Positions 27,685 through 37,154 of a stretch of 64,000 nucleotides of DNA are shown in pieces. This DNA is from Azospirillum fermentarium (GTDB lineage Bacteria; Pseudomonadota; Alphaproteobacteria; Azospirillales; Azospirillaceae), in contig NZ_JAOQNH010000001.1 in assembly GCF_025961205.1 (NCBI RefSeq), forward strand, positions 2,008,001 to 2,072,000. Direction: 5' to 3'. A program made the translations under genes and the position numbers. The notes below the pieces were generated by a model. It saw only the letters and a program-made list of their open reading frames with translations, was not told the DNA's origin and searched no databases. Every line of letters starts with the position of its first letter. Positions within the stretch are counted from its first letter, which is position 1.

Positions 27685-29433
27685 ATGAATATTTTCAAGG
27701 CGTTCGAGAACGATATCCGGGCCATTCTGGCAGCATTGGCCGACGCGGGGAGCATCCCCGCCGGGCTGGATCTGTCGCGGGTGACGGTGGAGCCGCCGCG
27801 CGACCCGTCCCACGGCGACCTGTCCACCAACGCCGCCATGGTGCTGGCCAAGCCGGCCAAGATGGCGCCCCGCGCGCTGGCGCAGATGCTGGTGGACCGG
27901 CTGACCGCCCGCGGCGACGTGGTGTCCGCCGACATCGCCGGCCCCGGTTTCGTCAACCTGCGCCTGACGCCCGCCGTGTGGCAGGAACGGGTCCGCGACA
28001 TCGTGACCGCCGGCCCGGCCTATGGCGACAGCGATGCCGGCGGCGGCCAGGCGGTGAACGTGGAGTACGTCTCGGCCAACCCCACCGGCCCGCTGCACGC
28101 GGCGCACGGCCGCGGTGCCGTGTTCGGCGACGCCCTGGCGGCGCTGCTGAAGAAGGCCGGGTACAACGTCACCCGCGAATACTACATCAACGACGCCGGC
28201 GCCCAGGTGCAGGTGCTGGGCCGTTCCACCTACCTGCGCTACCGCGAGGCGCTGGGCGAGGACATCGGCGAGATTCCGGCGGGCCTCTACCCCGGCGCCT
28301 ATCTGAAGGACGTGGGGCAGGCACTGGCCGAGCGTGACGGCAATAAATGGGTCGGCGCCGACGAATCGGTGTGGCTGCCCGTCTGCCGCGACTTTGCGAT
28401 ATCCATGATCATGGGCTGGATCAAGGAGGATCTGGGCCTGCTGGGCATCGGCATGGACGTCTACACCTCCGAACGCGCCATGGTCGAATCGGGGGCGGTG
28501 GACGCGGCGTTGCAGGCGCTGCAGGACCAGGGACTCATCTATGTGGGCGTGCTGGAGCCGCCCAAGGGCAAGAAGCCCGACGATTGGGAGCCGCGCCCCC
28601 AGACCCTGTTCCGCTCCACCGGTTTCGGCGACGACGTTGACCGCCCGCTGAAGAAGTCGGACGGCACCAACACCTATTTCGCCAACGACATCGCCTATCA
28701 CTACGACAAGTTCCGCCGCGGCTCGCCGACGCTGATCGACGTGCTGGGGGCGGATCACGGCGGCTATGTCAAGCGGATGCAGGCGGCGACCTCTGCCGTC
28801 ACCGCCCGGCAAGGGTCGCTGGACGTCAAGATCTGCCAGCTCGTCCACCTGCTCCAGAACGGCGAGCCGGTGAAGATGTCCAAGCGCGCCGGCACCTTCG
28901 TCACGCTGCGCGACGTGATCGAGTCGGTGGGGGCGAACGTGGTCCGCTTCATCATGCTGACCCGCCGCAACGACCAGACGCTGGAATTCGACTATGCCAA
29001 GGTGACCGAGCAGTCCAAGGACAACCCGGTCTTCTACGTCCAGTACGCCCACGCCCGGTGCAAGTCGGTGCTGCGCAAAGCGGCGGAAGAGGGCCGCGAT
29101 ACCGGCGTGGAGGCTCTGTCCAAGGCCGATTTGACCCGTCTGGAGGCCACGGAGGAAATGGACATCATCCGCCGCATGGCCACCTGGCCGCGGCTGGTGG
29201 AGGCCGCTGCAGAGGCACACGAGCCACACCGTGTTGCATTTTTCCTCTACGACCTTGCTTCGGACTTCCATGCTCTGTGGAACAAGGGCAAGGATGACGC
29301 CACCATGCGATTCCTGATCGACGGTGACGAGGGGATTACGGTGGCGCGCCTTGCCCTGGTTCATGCCGTGGCGGCGGTGATCGCCTCCGGTCTTCAGGTC
29401 ATGGGCGTCGAGCCGGTGGAGGAGATGCGCTGA
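27685..29433 (+). CDS. argS: Arginyl-tRNA synthetase
   Basis: A 582 aa class I synthetase. The ArgRS N-terminal domain ([17 protein letters not shown]) is followed by the HIGH-like motif [11 protein letters not shown] (about residue 134) and by MSKRAG (about residue 398). The C-terminal anticodon domain contains [14 protein letters not shown]. The ATG at 27685 begins [15 protein letters not shown], a normal ArgRS start; an ATG six codons earlier overlaps dgt. The SPOR gene starts 1 base after its stop. Confidence 0.97.
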   Translation: MNIFKAFENDIRAILAALADAGSIPAGLDLSRVTVEPPRDPSHGDLSTNAAMVLAKPAKMAPRALAQMLVDRLTARGDVVSADIAGPGFVNLRLTPAVWQERVRDIVTAGPAYGDSDAGGGQAVNVEYVSANPTGPLHAAHGRGAVFGDALAALLKKAGYNVTREYYINDAGAQVQVLGRSTYLRYREALGEDIGEIPAGLYPGAYLKDVGQALAERDGNKWVGADESVWLPVCRDFAISMIMGWIKEDLGLLGIGMDVYTSERAMVESGAVDAALQALQDQGLIYVGVLEPPKGKKPDDWEPRPQTLFRSTGFGDDVDRPLKKSDGTNTYFANDIAYHYDKFRRGSPTLIDVLGADHGGYVKRMQAATSAVTARQGSLDVKICQLVHLLQNGEPVKMSKRAGTFVTLRDVIESVGANVVRFIMLTRRNDQTLEFDYAKVTEQSKDNPVFYVQYAHARCKSVLRKAAEEGRDTGVEALSKADLTRLEATEEMDIIRRMATWPRLVEAAAEAHEPHRVAFFLYDLASDFHALWNKGKDDATMRFLIDGDEGITVARLALVHAVAAVIASGLQVMGVEPVEEMR

Positions 29434-29434
29434 G

Positions 29435-30610
29435 ATGCAGTACGACGACACCCAATACGGAGCCGATCCCTACGGCTACCCGCCCGCCCGGTCCGGGCGG
29501 CGCGGGCTGCTGGCGCTGGGCGCGGCGGTGGTGGGTGTCGCCGCCTTTGCCGGCGTGATCGTCTTCGCCTACAGCCGCGGGCAGCATGCGGTCCACAACG
29601 GTGCGCCGCCGCTGCTGGAGGCCGACGCCACCCCCACCAAGTCCCGCCCGCAAGACCCCGGCGGGTACGAGGTGCCGCACCAGGACAAGATGGTCTATGA
29701 ACGGCTGAACGCGGCCCCGGCCAAGCCGGGGCTGGAGCGGCTGCTGCCGCCGCCCGAACAGCCGCTGCCGCGTCCGGTGGTGTCGCCCCAGGTGCCGCCG
29801 CTGCAGCCGGCCCCGGTGGTGGCGGTGGCCGACGTGCCCGCCCCCCAGCCCCCCGCACCGGCCCCGCAGGCGGCGGCCCCGGTGCCTGCACCGCAGGCCC
29901 AGCCCACGGTGGTGGCCTCGGCCCCGCCGGCATCGTCCCTGGCTCCGGCCCCGCCCGCGGCGGGGCAGTCGTCGCAGCTTGCGGCCCTGCCCGCCGCCCC
30001 GGCCAAGCCCAAGCCGGTGGCGCCCAAGCCCGCGCCTGCGGCGATTCCCGCCGCTCCGTCCGCCGATGCACCGGCAGCCGGCGCCAGGAACGCCGGCAAT
30101 GGCAAGAACGCCAGCAACGCCACGGGTGCCGCGGCGCACACCCAGCCGCCGGTGAATGCCGCAGCACTGCCGCCCACGGTCCAGGCCAAGCAGACGCCGC
30201 CGGCCCCGGCCAAGGCGGTTCCCGCTACTCTGACCCCGCCGCCGGCCTCCGCGGCGCCGGCCAAGACGGTTCCCGCCGCCCTCACCCCGCCGCCGGCCAC
30301 GGCGTCGGCCCCGGCTGCGGGGACGCTGGTTCCCCCCTCGGCCCGTCCGGGGGGCAACGCCGGGCGCGGCGGCTGGCGGGTGCAGCTTGCCTCCGTCCCG
30401 TCGGAGTCGCAGGCGCAGGGCGAATGGAAGCGCCTGTCCAACCGTCATGCCGACGTGCTGGGCGGTCTGGGCGTCAACTTCGCCCAGGCAACCATCAACG
30501 GCGCCACTTATTACCGCGTGCAGGCGGGGGTGGTGGACGAGACGCGGGCGCGCTCCATCTGCGCCGCGCTGAAGGCGCAGAGCGTGGGGTGTATTCTTGT
30601 CGCTCCCTGA
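29435..30610 (+). CDS. SPOR domain protein, single membrane anchor
   Basis: A 391 aa peptidoglycan-binding protein. Residues about 24-47 are a membrane helix (GLLALGAAVVGVAAFAGVIVFAYS), followed by a very long Pro/Ala-rich linker (about 100-300) and a C-terminal SPOR domain (GWRVQLASVPSESQAQGEWKRL to CILVAP). SPOR domains bind denuded glycan at the division site. The linker contains a near-perfect 48 bp in-tandem repeat at about 30204-30299 (AKxVPAxLTPPPA). The ribosome site GGAGGAG lies inside argS. The end overlaps nagZ by 14 bases. Confidence 0.88.
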   Translation: MQYDDTQYGADPYGYPPARSGRRGLLALGAAVVGVAAFAGVIVFAYSRGQHAVHNGAPPLLEADATPTKSRPQDPGGYEVPHQDKMVYERLNAAPAKPGLERLLPPPEQPLPRPVVSPQVPPLQPAPVVAVADVPAPQPPAPAPQAAAPVPAPQAQPTVVASAPPASSLAPAPPAAGQSSQLAALPAAPAKPKPVAPKPAPAAIPAAPSADAPAAGARNAGNGKNASNATGAAAHTQPPVNAAALPPTVQAKQTPPAPAKAVPATLTPPPASAAPAKTVPAALTPPPATASAPAAGTLVPPSARPGGNAGRGGWRVQLASVPSESQAQGEWKRLSNRHADVLGGLGVNFAQATINGATYYRVQAGVVDETRARSICAALKAQSVGCILVAP

Positions 30611-31619
30611 ACGGCCGCGGGCCATTGTTTTCGGCTGTGCCGGCACGGTGCTGAGCGCGGACGAGCGTGATTTCTTCCGCCGGACCGATCCGTTGGGCTT
30701 CATCCTGTTCCGCCGCAACTGCGAGACGCCGGAACAGGTGGCGGCCCTGGTCGCCGGCTTGCGCGCCAGCGTGGGCCGCCCCGATGCCCCCGTCCTGATC
30801 GACCAGGAGGGGGGGCGGGTCGCCCGGCTGCGCCCACCCCACTGGCCCGCCCACCCGCCCGCCGGTGCGATCGGCGCGCTGGCTCTGCGCGACCGCGCCG
30901 CGGGGCTGGAAGCGGCGCGCCTCAACGGGCGGCTGCTGGCCCACACGCTGCTGTCTTTGGGCATCACCGTCGATTGCGCGCCCGTGTGCGACGTGCCGGT
31001 GGAGGGCGCCCACGACATCATCGGCGACCGCGCCTTCGGGCGCGATCCGGCGCTGGTGGCCGCTCTGTCCCGCGCGTTTGCCGAGGGGATGCTGGTCGGC
31101 GGCGTGTTGCCGGTGATCAAGCACATTCCCGGCCATGGCCGCGCCTTTGCCGACAGCCACGCCGAACTGCCGGTGGTGGACGCGCCGCGCGATGCGCTGG
31201 AGGCCACCGATTTCGCGCCGTTCCGGGCGCTGGCCGACCTGCCGCTGGCGATGGTGGCCCATGTGGTGCTGACGGCGGTGGACCCCACGGCCCCGGCCAG
31301 CACCTCGGCCACCGTGATCCGCGAGGTGGTGCGCGGGCCGTCCATCGGGTTCGACGGCCTGCTGTTCAGCGACGATCTGTCCATGGGCGCCCTGCACGGC
31401 ACCATGGCCGAACGGACCCGTGCGGTGCTGGATGCCGGCTGCGACGTGGCCCTGCATTGCAACGGCGCGATGCCGGACATGGTGGAAGCGGCGGGCGTCA
31501 CCCCCATCTTGAGCGATGAGGCTTTTGCGCGGTGGCAGCGGGCGGCACGGGCGCCGTCGGCTCCCGGTACCATCGACGCGGCGGCCCTGCGTGGCCGGCT
31601 CGACGCCCTGCTGGCCTGA
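30597..31619 (+). CDS. nagZ: Beta-N-acetylhexosaminidase NagZ
   Basis: A 340 aa glycoside hydrolase family 3 enzyme of muropeptide recycling. It has LIDQEGGRVARLRPP, the catalytic loop KHIPGHGRAFADSHAELP with the Asp/His dyad, and LFSDDLSMGAL with the nucleophile Asp. The start is a TTG at 30597 inside the SPOR gene (14 base overlap), with GGGGTG upstream; no ATG fits near the family's N-terminus. Gene order with argS, SPOR, M50 protease and scpAB is conserved in alphaproteobacteria. Confidence 0.93.
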   Translation: MSLPERPRAIVFGCAGTVLSADERDFFRRTDPLGFILFRRNCETPEQVAALVAGLRASVGRPDAPVLIDQEGGRVARLRPPHWPAHPPAGAIGALALRDRAAGLEAARLNGRLLAHTLLSLGITVDCAPVCDVPVEGAHDIIGDRAFGRDPALVAALSRAFAEGMLVGGVLPVIKHIPGHGRAFADSHAELPVVDAPRDALEATDFAPFRALADLPLAMVAHVVLTAVDPTAPASTSATVIREVVRGPSIGFDGLLFSDDLSMGALHGTMAERTRAVLDAGCDVALHCNGAMPDMVEAAGVTPILSDEAFARWQRAARAPSAPGTIDAAALRGRLDALLA

Positions 31620-31645
31620 CGCCCCGGGCATCGGAAAGGATCTTT

Positions 31646-32326
31646 ATGATCGAAGAGTGGCTGTTCAAGATCACCGCCGTGGGGATTCCCGCCATCCTGG
31701 CGATCACCCTGCACGAGGCGGCCCATGGCTGGGTCGCGTCCAAGCTGGGCGACGACACGGCGCTGCGGCTGGGGCGGGTGACCTTCAACCCGCTGCGCCA
31801 CATCGACCCCTTCGGCACCATCATCCTGCCGGCGCTGATGTATTTCACCACCGGCTTCGTGTTCGGCTGGGCCAAGCCGGTGCCGGTGAACTTCGGCCGT
31901 CTGCGGAACCCGCGCCGCGACATGGTGTGGGTGGCGCTGGCCGGGCCGGGGTCGAACCTGATCCTGGCCGTGGTGTCCGCCTGGATCTGGGGCATGCTGC
32001 CGAACGCGGCGGGCATGGGCGACATGTGGGTCAAGGCGATGCTGGAGGTATCGATCCTGGCCAACGTGGTGCTGATGGTGTTCAACCTGATCCCGCTGCC
32101 GCCGCTCGATGGTGGCCGGGTGGCGGTGGGCATCCTGCCCCGCGCGCTGGCGCTGCCGCTGGCGCGGATGGAGCAGTACGGCATCCTCGTGCTGATCGGC
32201 GTTCTGTTCCTGCTGCCGCTCCTGGGGCGGGAGATCGGGGTGGACCTGAACGTCTTCGGCTGGATCATGGGGCCGCTGGTGGACTGGGCGCTGGATCTGA
32301 TCGCGGCGCTGACCGGCAATTCCTGA
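31646..32326 (+). CDS. Site-2 protease family zinc metalloprotease (M50)
   Basis: A 226 aa membrane metalloprotease with five or so hydrophobic segments. The zinc motif is ITLHEAAHGW (about residue 22) and the third ligand region is FNLIPLPPLDGGR (about residue 150). S2P proteases cut membrane-bound regulators within the bilayer. This short form lacks a PDZ domain. GGAAAGGATC precedes the ATG. scpA starts 1 base after the stop. Confidence 0.9.
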   Translation: MIEEWLFKITAVGIPAILAITLHEAAHGWVASKLGDDTALRLGRVTFNPLRHIDPFGTIILPALMYFTTGFVFGWAKPVPVNFGRLRNPRRDMVWVALAGPGSNLILAVVSAWIWGMLPNAAGMGDMWVKAMLEVSILANVVLMVFNLIPLPPLDGGRVAVGILPRALALPLARMEQYGILVLIGVLFLLPLLGREIGVDLNVFGWIMGPLVDWALDLIAALTGNS

Positions 32327-32327
32327 C

Positions 32328-33092
32328 ATGGCCGATACCCCGGAGACGGGGGGAGGGGACACCTCCCCCGATCAGCTCGTTCTGGCGCTCGACGGGTTCG
32401 AGGGGCCGATCGACGTTCTGCTGACCATGGCGCGCGAGCAGAAGGTGGATCTGGCCCGCCTGTCGATCCTGCAGCTCGCCGACCAGTATCTGGCCTTCAT
32501 CGAGGCCGCCGGGCGGGTGCGGCTGGAACTGGCCGCCGACTATCTGGTGATGGCGGCGTGGCTGGCCTACCTGAAATCCCGCCTGCTGCTGCCCGAACCC
32601 GATCTGGAGGAGCCGCCGGCGGAGGACATGGCCGCGGCGCTGGCCTTCCAGCTTCAGCGGCTGGAGGCGATGAAGGCGGCGGCGGAGCAGTTGATGACCC
32701 GCCCGCGGCTGGGCATCGACGTGTTCGCCCGCGGCGCGCCCGAGGAGCTGGCGATCCTGGAAAAGCCGGTCTATCAGGTCACCCTCTATGATCTGCTGCG
32801 CGCCTATGGCGCGCACAAGAAGCGCAAGGAAGGCAATGTGCTCCACATGGAGCCGATGCGCCTCTATTCCATCGAGGACGCCGTGCGGCGTCTGGGCGAT
32901 CTTCTGGGGCGGATGCCCGACTGGGCCACCCTGTCGGCGTTCCTGCCGCCGGAAGCCCAGGGGACGCTGATGGGCCGCTCGGCCCTGGCCGCCACCTTCG
33001 CCGCCACCCTGGAACTGGCCAAGGCGGGTGAGGTGGAGCTGAAGCAGGAAAGCCCCTTCAGCCCGCTGTTCATCCGCCGCGTGCCCCGCTAA
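32328..33092 (+). CDS. scpA: Segregation and condensation protein A (kleisin)
   Basis: A 254 aa ScpA. It opens with LVLALDGFEGPIDVLLTMAREQKVDL, the ScpA N-terminal SMC-binding region, and continues with ADYLVMAAWLAYLKSRLLLPEP. ScpA bridges the SMC heads in the chromosome condensation complex with ScpB, encoded 12 bases downstream. Confidence 0.95.
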   Translation: MADTPETGGGDTSPDQLVLALDGFEGPIDVLLTMAREQKVDLARLSILQLADQYLAFIEAAGRVRLELAADYLVMAAWLAYLKSRLLLPEPDLEEPPAEDMAAALAFQLQRLEAMKAAAEQLMTRPRLGIDVFARGAPEELAILEKPVYQVTLYDLLRAYGAHKKRKEGNVLHMEPMRLYSIEDAVRRLGDLLGRMPDWATLSAFLPPEAQGTLMGRSALAATFAATLELAKAGEVELKQESPFSPLFIRRVPR

Positions 33093-33104
33093 ACACCCCC
33101 TATC

Positions 33105-33755
33105 ATGACCGACGACACCGCAACATCCGCCCCGGGCCAGCCGTCCGGGCCCGATGACAAGACCGCCAAGCTCCGCCTGCTGGAAGCGCTGCTGTTCGCC
33201 GCCGCCGATCCGGTGAGCGAGGTGCTGCTGGCCGCCCGCATCGGGCCGGGGTGGGACGTGACCGTCCTGCTGGCCGAGCTTCAGGCGCATTACGCCCCCC
33301 GCGGGGTGGTGCTGCTGCGGGTGGGCGGCGGCTGGGCCTTCCGCACCGCCCCCGACCTTGCCCCCCTGTTGCGGCAGGAGGAGGAGGTCGCGCGCCGCCT
33401 GTCCCGGGCGGCCATCGAGACGCTGGCCATCATCGCCTATCACCAGCCGGTCACCCGGGGGGAGATCGAGCAGATCCGCGGCGTGGCGACCAGCAAGGGC
33501 ACGCTGGACATCCTGATGGAAAACGGCTGGATCCGGCCGGGCAAGCGGCGGGAATCGCCGGGCCGCCCGCTGACCTGGATCACCACCGAGCATTTCCTCG
33601 ACCACTTCGGGCTGGAGCATCTGCGCGACCTGCCGGGGGTGGAGGATCTGCGCGCCGCCGGCCTGCTGGATTCCCGTCCGGTGTTCTATGGCGTGACCGG
33701 CGGGGGCGACGACGGCCTGCCGCTGCCGCGGGCCGACGACGGCGACGAGGATTAG
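33105..33755 (+). CDS. scpB: Segregation and condensation protein B
   Basis: A 216 aa ScpB with tandem winged helices. Family patterns are LRLLEALLFAAADPVSE, RAAIETLAIIAYHQPVTRGEIEQIRGV and GRPLTWITTEHFLDHFGL. It dimerises and binds ScpA. A strong hairpin follows the stop. Confidence 0.95.
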   Translation: MTDDTATSAPGQPSGPDDKTAKLRLLEALLFAAADPVSEVLLAARIGPGWDVTVLLAELQAHYAPRGVVLLRVGGGWAFRTAPDLAPLLRQEEEVARRLSRAAIETLAIIAYHQPVTRGEIEQIRGVATSKGTLDILMENGWIRPGKRRESPGRPLTWITTEHFLDHFGLEHLRDLPGVEDLRAAGLLDSRPVFYGVTGGGDDGLPLPRADDGDED

Positions 33756-33781
33756 CACCGGGGCCGCGGTTGCGGGGGCGG

Positions 33782-33812
33782 GCGCCCGGATCCTGAACCG
33801 TGATCCGGGCGC
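33782..33812. terminator. Hairpin between convergent scpB and the DUF815 gene
   Basis: Perfect 11 bp arms (GCGCCCGGATC, GATCCGGGCGC) flank a 9 base loop. It lies between two converging genes and could end transcription from both sides, but neither side has a T-run, so a Rho-independent role is uncertain. Confidence 0.5.
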
Positions 33813-33838
33813 ATGGGGAATGGCGGATGCCGGCGGAC

Positions 33839-34711
33839 TTACGCCAGCGGCTGCCCCAGCCGTCCCGCCAGATCCTGAATGAACTGCCACGCCACGCGGC
33901 CGGAGCGGCTGCCGCGGGTGACCTGCCACTCCACCGCCTCGGCCTTGAGCTGGTCGTCGGTGATGGTCAGGCCGAAATGGGCGGCATAGCCGCGGATCAT
34001 GGCGAAATAGGTGTCCTGGTCGCAGTTGTGGAAGCCCAGCCACAGGCCGAAGCGGTCCGACAGCGATACCTTTTCCTCCACCGCTTCCGCCGGGTTGATG
34101 GCGGTGGACCGTTCGTTCTCGATCATGTCGCGGGGCATCAGGTGGCGGCGGTTGGACGTGGCGTAGAAGATCACGTTGTCGGGCCGCCCCTCGATGCCGC
34201 CGTCCAGCACCGCCTTCAGCGACTTGTAATGCACGTCGTCGCCGTCGAAGGACAGATCGTCGCAGAACAGGATGAAACGGCGGGATTCCCCGCGCAGCCG
34301 GTTCAGCAGCCGGGGCAGGGAGGGGATGTCCTCGCGGTGGATTTCCACCAGAACCAGCGTGGCCGGCACCTCGGCGGCGACGGCGGCGTGGATGGACTTG
34401 ACCAGCGAGCTTTTGCCCATGCCGCGCGAGCCCCACAGCAGCGCGTTGTTGGCCGGCAGGCCGCGGGCGAAATGGCGGGTGTTGTCCAGCAGCGTGTCGC
34501 GCTGGCGCTCCACGCCTTGCAGCAGGGACAGGTCCACCCGGTTGACCGACGGCACCGGGTCCAGCCGGTCGGGATCGGTGTGCCAGACGAAGGCGTCGGC
34601 GGCGGACAGGTCCAGCGGGGCCGGCGGCGGCGGAGCCAGGCGGTCCAGCGCGTCGGCGATGCGGGCCAGGAGCGGCAGCAGGGCGTGGGTGGATGAGGTT
34701 TCTTGGGTCAC
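33839..34711 (-). CDS. DUF815 family ATP-binding protein
   Basis: A 290 aa AAA-type ATPase of unknown role. Walker A is LLWGSRGMGKSSLVKS (about residue 90) and Walker B is FILFCDDLSFD (about 148). RHLMPRDMIENER is a further family pattern. The GTG at 34711 (MTQETSSTHALLPLL) gives the usual N-terminus. It is divergent from yajC. Confidence 0.85.
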   Translation of the reverse strand: MTQETSSTHALLPLLARIADALDRLAPPPPAPLDLSAADAFVWHTDPDRLDPVPSVNRVDLSLLQGVERQRDTLLDNTRHFARGLPANNALLWGSRGMGKSSLVKSIHAAVAAEVPATLVLVEIHREDIPSLPRLLNRLRGESRRFILFCDDLSFDGDDVHYKSLKAVLDGGIEGRPDNVIFYATSNRRHLMPRDMIENERSTAINPAEAVEEKVSLSDRFGLWLGFHNCDQDTYFAMIRGYAAHFGLTITDDQLKAEAVEWQVTRGSRSGRVAWQFIQDLAGRLGQPLA

Positions 34712-35035
34712 GGCTCTGGATCTTTGGGGTGGGAAGGGCCACTTGGTGGGCGCGGCGCCGGGGCAACCCGCCGGTGCCGTGGCGGGTCTGTCAGGACGCG
34801 ACACCCCATCCGGCCGGAACCGGCAGGGATCGCACCACGGGCGATGGTAGACGCCCGCGGGGGCGCCGGGCAAGCCGTCCGGGGGGCCGGTGTCCTGCGG
34901 TCCGCCGCTCTCAGACCCTCGCTAAGGCGCCCGGACGGTCGCAAGACACGTTGCATCGTCCGTCCGGGCGGCTATAGTCCCCACGGCCCGTGCCGGACCG
35001 GTGTTGGCCTTCAAATCGTTCCAAGGGAGATTAGG
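34712..35035. other. Divergent intergenic region, DUF815 gene / yajC
   Basis: This 324 base stretch contains the yajC-secDF promoter at 34951-34978. I see no gene in it and no further clear sites for the DUF815 gene, whose start lies at the left edge. Confidence 0.6.
34951..34978 (+). promoter_or_regulatory. Sigma-70-type promoter of yajC-secD-secF
   Basis: TTGCAT (34951-34956) and TATAGT (34973-34978) are separated by 16 bases, close to the -35/-10 consensus. It lies 57 bases upstream of the yajC ATG. Confidence 0.65.
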
Positions 35036-35452
35036 ATGTTCGTTTCGACCGCGTTCGCCCAAACGGCGGCCCCGGCCCCCGGCGGTGGTGACATGTTCAT
35101 GCAATTCATGCCGCTGATCCTGATCTTCGTGGTCTTCTACTTCCTGCTGATCCGCCCGCAGCAGCGCAAGATGAAGGAACACAAGGCGATGCTGGAGTCG
35201 GTGCGCCGCGGCGACCGCGTGGTGACCGGCGGCGGCATCATCGGCGTGGTGACCAAGGTCGGCTCCGACGACGAGCTGCAGGTGGAAATCGCCGAGAACG
35301 TCCGCGTGCGCTGCCTGCGCTCCACCGTCAACATGGTCCTGACCAAGGGCGAGCCGGCCAAGAACGGCGACACCCCCGCCGACGGGGCCACGGAGGCCAA
35401 GACCGACGACGGTGCCGGCGGCCGGATCGGCAAGTTCTTCGGCCGCAAGTAA
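35036..35452 (+). CDS. yajC: Preprotein translocase subunit YajC
   Basis: A 138 aa single-pass protein. The membrane helix is about residues 25-41 (MPLILIFVVFYFLLI), followed by RPQQRKMKEHKAM and VVTGGGIIGVVTKV, all typical of YajC. The C-terminal 30 residues form an acidic and glycine-rich extension. It joins SecD and SecF in the Sec holocomplex. Confidence 0.95.
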   Translation: MFVSTAFAQTAAPAPGGGDMFMQFMPLILIFVVFYFLLIRPQQRKMKEHKAMLESVRRGDRVVTGGGIIGVVTKVGSDDELQVEIAENVRVRCLRSTVNMVLTKGEPAKNGDTPADGATEAKTDDGAGGRIGKFFGRK

Positions 35453-35471
35453 GCCGGCCCTCATCGCAGCG

Positions 35472-35507
35472 GGCCACCCGCCGCCGGCACCGCCGGACGG
35501 GGTGGCC
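35472..35507 (+). terminator. Hairpin between yajC and secD
   Basis: GGCCACCC (35472-35479) pairs with GGGTGGCC (35500-35507), with a GC-rich centre, followed by TTT. It could attenuate transcription into secD so that secDF is made at a different level from yajC. Confidence 0.45.
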
Positions 35508-35548
35508 TTTCCGCCTTCGGGCAACCGGGAACGGAACCTGTCACGTCG

Positions 35549-37141
35549 ATGCTCTATTTTTCGCGCTGGAAGATCTATCTGATCCTGGCGGTGTGCGCCG
35601 CGGGGGTCATTTTTGCCCTGCCGAACTTCTTCAGCCGCGAGACGCTGGCGAGCCTGCCGTCCTGGTACGCCAACAGCCGCGTTCACCTGGGCCTGGACCT
35701 GCGCGGCGGCTCGCACCTGCTGCTGGAAGTGGACATGGCCGCGGTGGTCCGCGACCGGGTGGAGGGGCTGGTCGATTCCGCCCGTTCCCAGCTCCGCACC
35801 GGCAACATCGGCTACACCGCCATCACGCCCGCCGAAAAGGGCCTGACCGTCCGCTTGCGCGACCCGGCACAGGCGGACGAGGCGGTGAAGCAGCTTCGCC
35901 AGCTCAACAGCGGCAACGCCGGTGTCCTGGGCGGCGGCACGCCGGAACTGGACGTGGCCGCCAACGGTGATTCGGTCACCGTGACGCTCAGCGAAAAGGC
36001 GCTGCGCGACCGCGCTACCCAGGCGGTCGAACAATCCATCGAGATCGTGCGCCGCCGCATCGACGAGACCGGCGTCAACGAACCCACCATTGCCCGCCAG
36101 GGCGGCGACCGCATCCTGGTGCAGCTTCCCGGCGTGGAAGACCCCGACCGCGTGAAGCGCCTTCTCGGCACGACCGCCAAGATGACGTTCCGTCTGGTGG
36201 ACGTGAACGGCGACCCCGCCGCCCGTCCCCAGCCGGGGATGGAGGTGCTGCCCTCGGCCGAGGGCGGGCGCGGCCCCGCCGCCTATGTGGTGCGCAAGAA
36301 GGTCGAGGTGGACGGCGCCAACCTGAAGAACGCCCAGGCCGGCACCAACAGCCAGACCGGCGAATGGGTGGTGAACTTCGAATTCGACAGCGTCGGCGCC
36401 CGCCGCTTCGCCGAGGTGACCCAGGCGAACGTGGGCCGCCCCTTCGCCATCGTTCTCGACAACAAGATCATCAGCGCCCCCGTGATCCGCGAGCCGATCA
36501 TCGGCGGGCGCGGCCAGATCAGCGGCAACTTCAGCGCCCAGACCGCCAACGATCTGGCCGTGCTGCTGCGCGCGGGCGCGCTGCCGGCACCGCTGACGGT
36601 GATCGAGGAGCGCACGGTCGGCCCCGACCTGGGCGCCGATTCCATCCGCGCGGGTCTCATCTCCGTGGCCGTCGGCTTCGTGCTGGTGTGCGGCTACATG
36701 CTGGCCGCCTACGGCACCTTCGGCTTTTATGCCTGCGTGGCGCTGCTGGTGAACATCATCCTGACGGTGGCGGTCCTGTCGCTGCTTCAGGCCACGCTGA
36801 CGCTGCCCGGCATCGCCGGCATCCTGCTGATGCTGGGGCTGGCGGTGGACGCCAACATCCTGATCAACGAGCGCATCCGTGAAGAGACGGTGCGGGGCCG
36901 CGGCGCCTTTTCGGCCATGGAAACCGGGTTCCGCCGCGCCTATGCCACGGTGGTGGACTCCAACCTGACCACCGTCATCAAGATGATCCTGCTGTTCATC
37001 TTCGGCGTGGGTGCGGTGAAGGGGTTCTCGGTCACCATCATCTTCGGCATCCTCACCTCCATGTTCACCGCCACGGTCCTGGTGCGTCTGATGATGGTCG
37101 CGTGGCTGCGCCGCCACCGCCCGTCGATGCTGCCGACCTGA
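35549..37141 (+). CDS. secD: Protein translocase subunit SecD
   Basis: A 530 aa membrane protein with six helices. It has the first-helix start KIYLILAVCAAGVIFALPNFF, the SecD motif LGLDLRGGSHLLLEVDM, the periplasmic P1 region and DANILINERIREE in the fourth helix region. It uses the proton gradient with SecF to complete export. secF begins 13 bases after its stop. Confidence 0.97.
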   Translation: MLYFSRWKIYLILAVCAAGVIFALPNFFSRETLASLPSWYANSRVHLGLDLRGGSHLLLEVDMAAVVRDRVEGLVDSARSQLRTGNIGYTAITPAEKGLTVRLRDPAQADEAVKQLRQLNSGNAGVLGGGTPELDVAANGDSVTVTLSEKALRDRATQAVEQSIEIVRRRIDETGVNEPTIARQGGDRILVQLPGVEDPDRVKRLLGTTAKMTFRLVDVNGDPAARPQPGMEVLPSAEGGRGPAAYVVRKKVEVDGANLKNAQAGTNSQTGEWVVNFEFDSVGARRFAEVTQANVGRPFAIVLDNKIISAPVIREPIIGGRGQISGNFSAQTANDLAVLLRAGALPAPLTVIEERTVGPDLGADSIRAGLISVAVGFVLVCGYMLAAYGTFGFYACVALLVNIILTVAVLSLLQATLTLPGIAGILLMLGLAVDANILINERIREETVRGRGAFSAMETGFRRAYATVVDSNLTTVIKMILLFIFGVGAVKGFSVTIIFGILTSMFTATVLVRLMMVAWLRRHRPSMLPT

Positions 37142-37154
37142 GGGGATATCCGTC

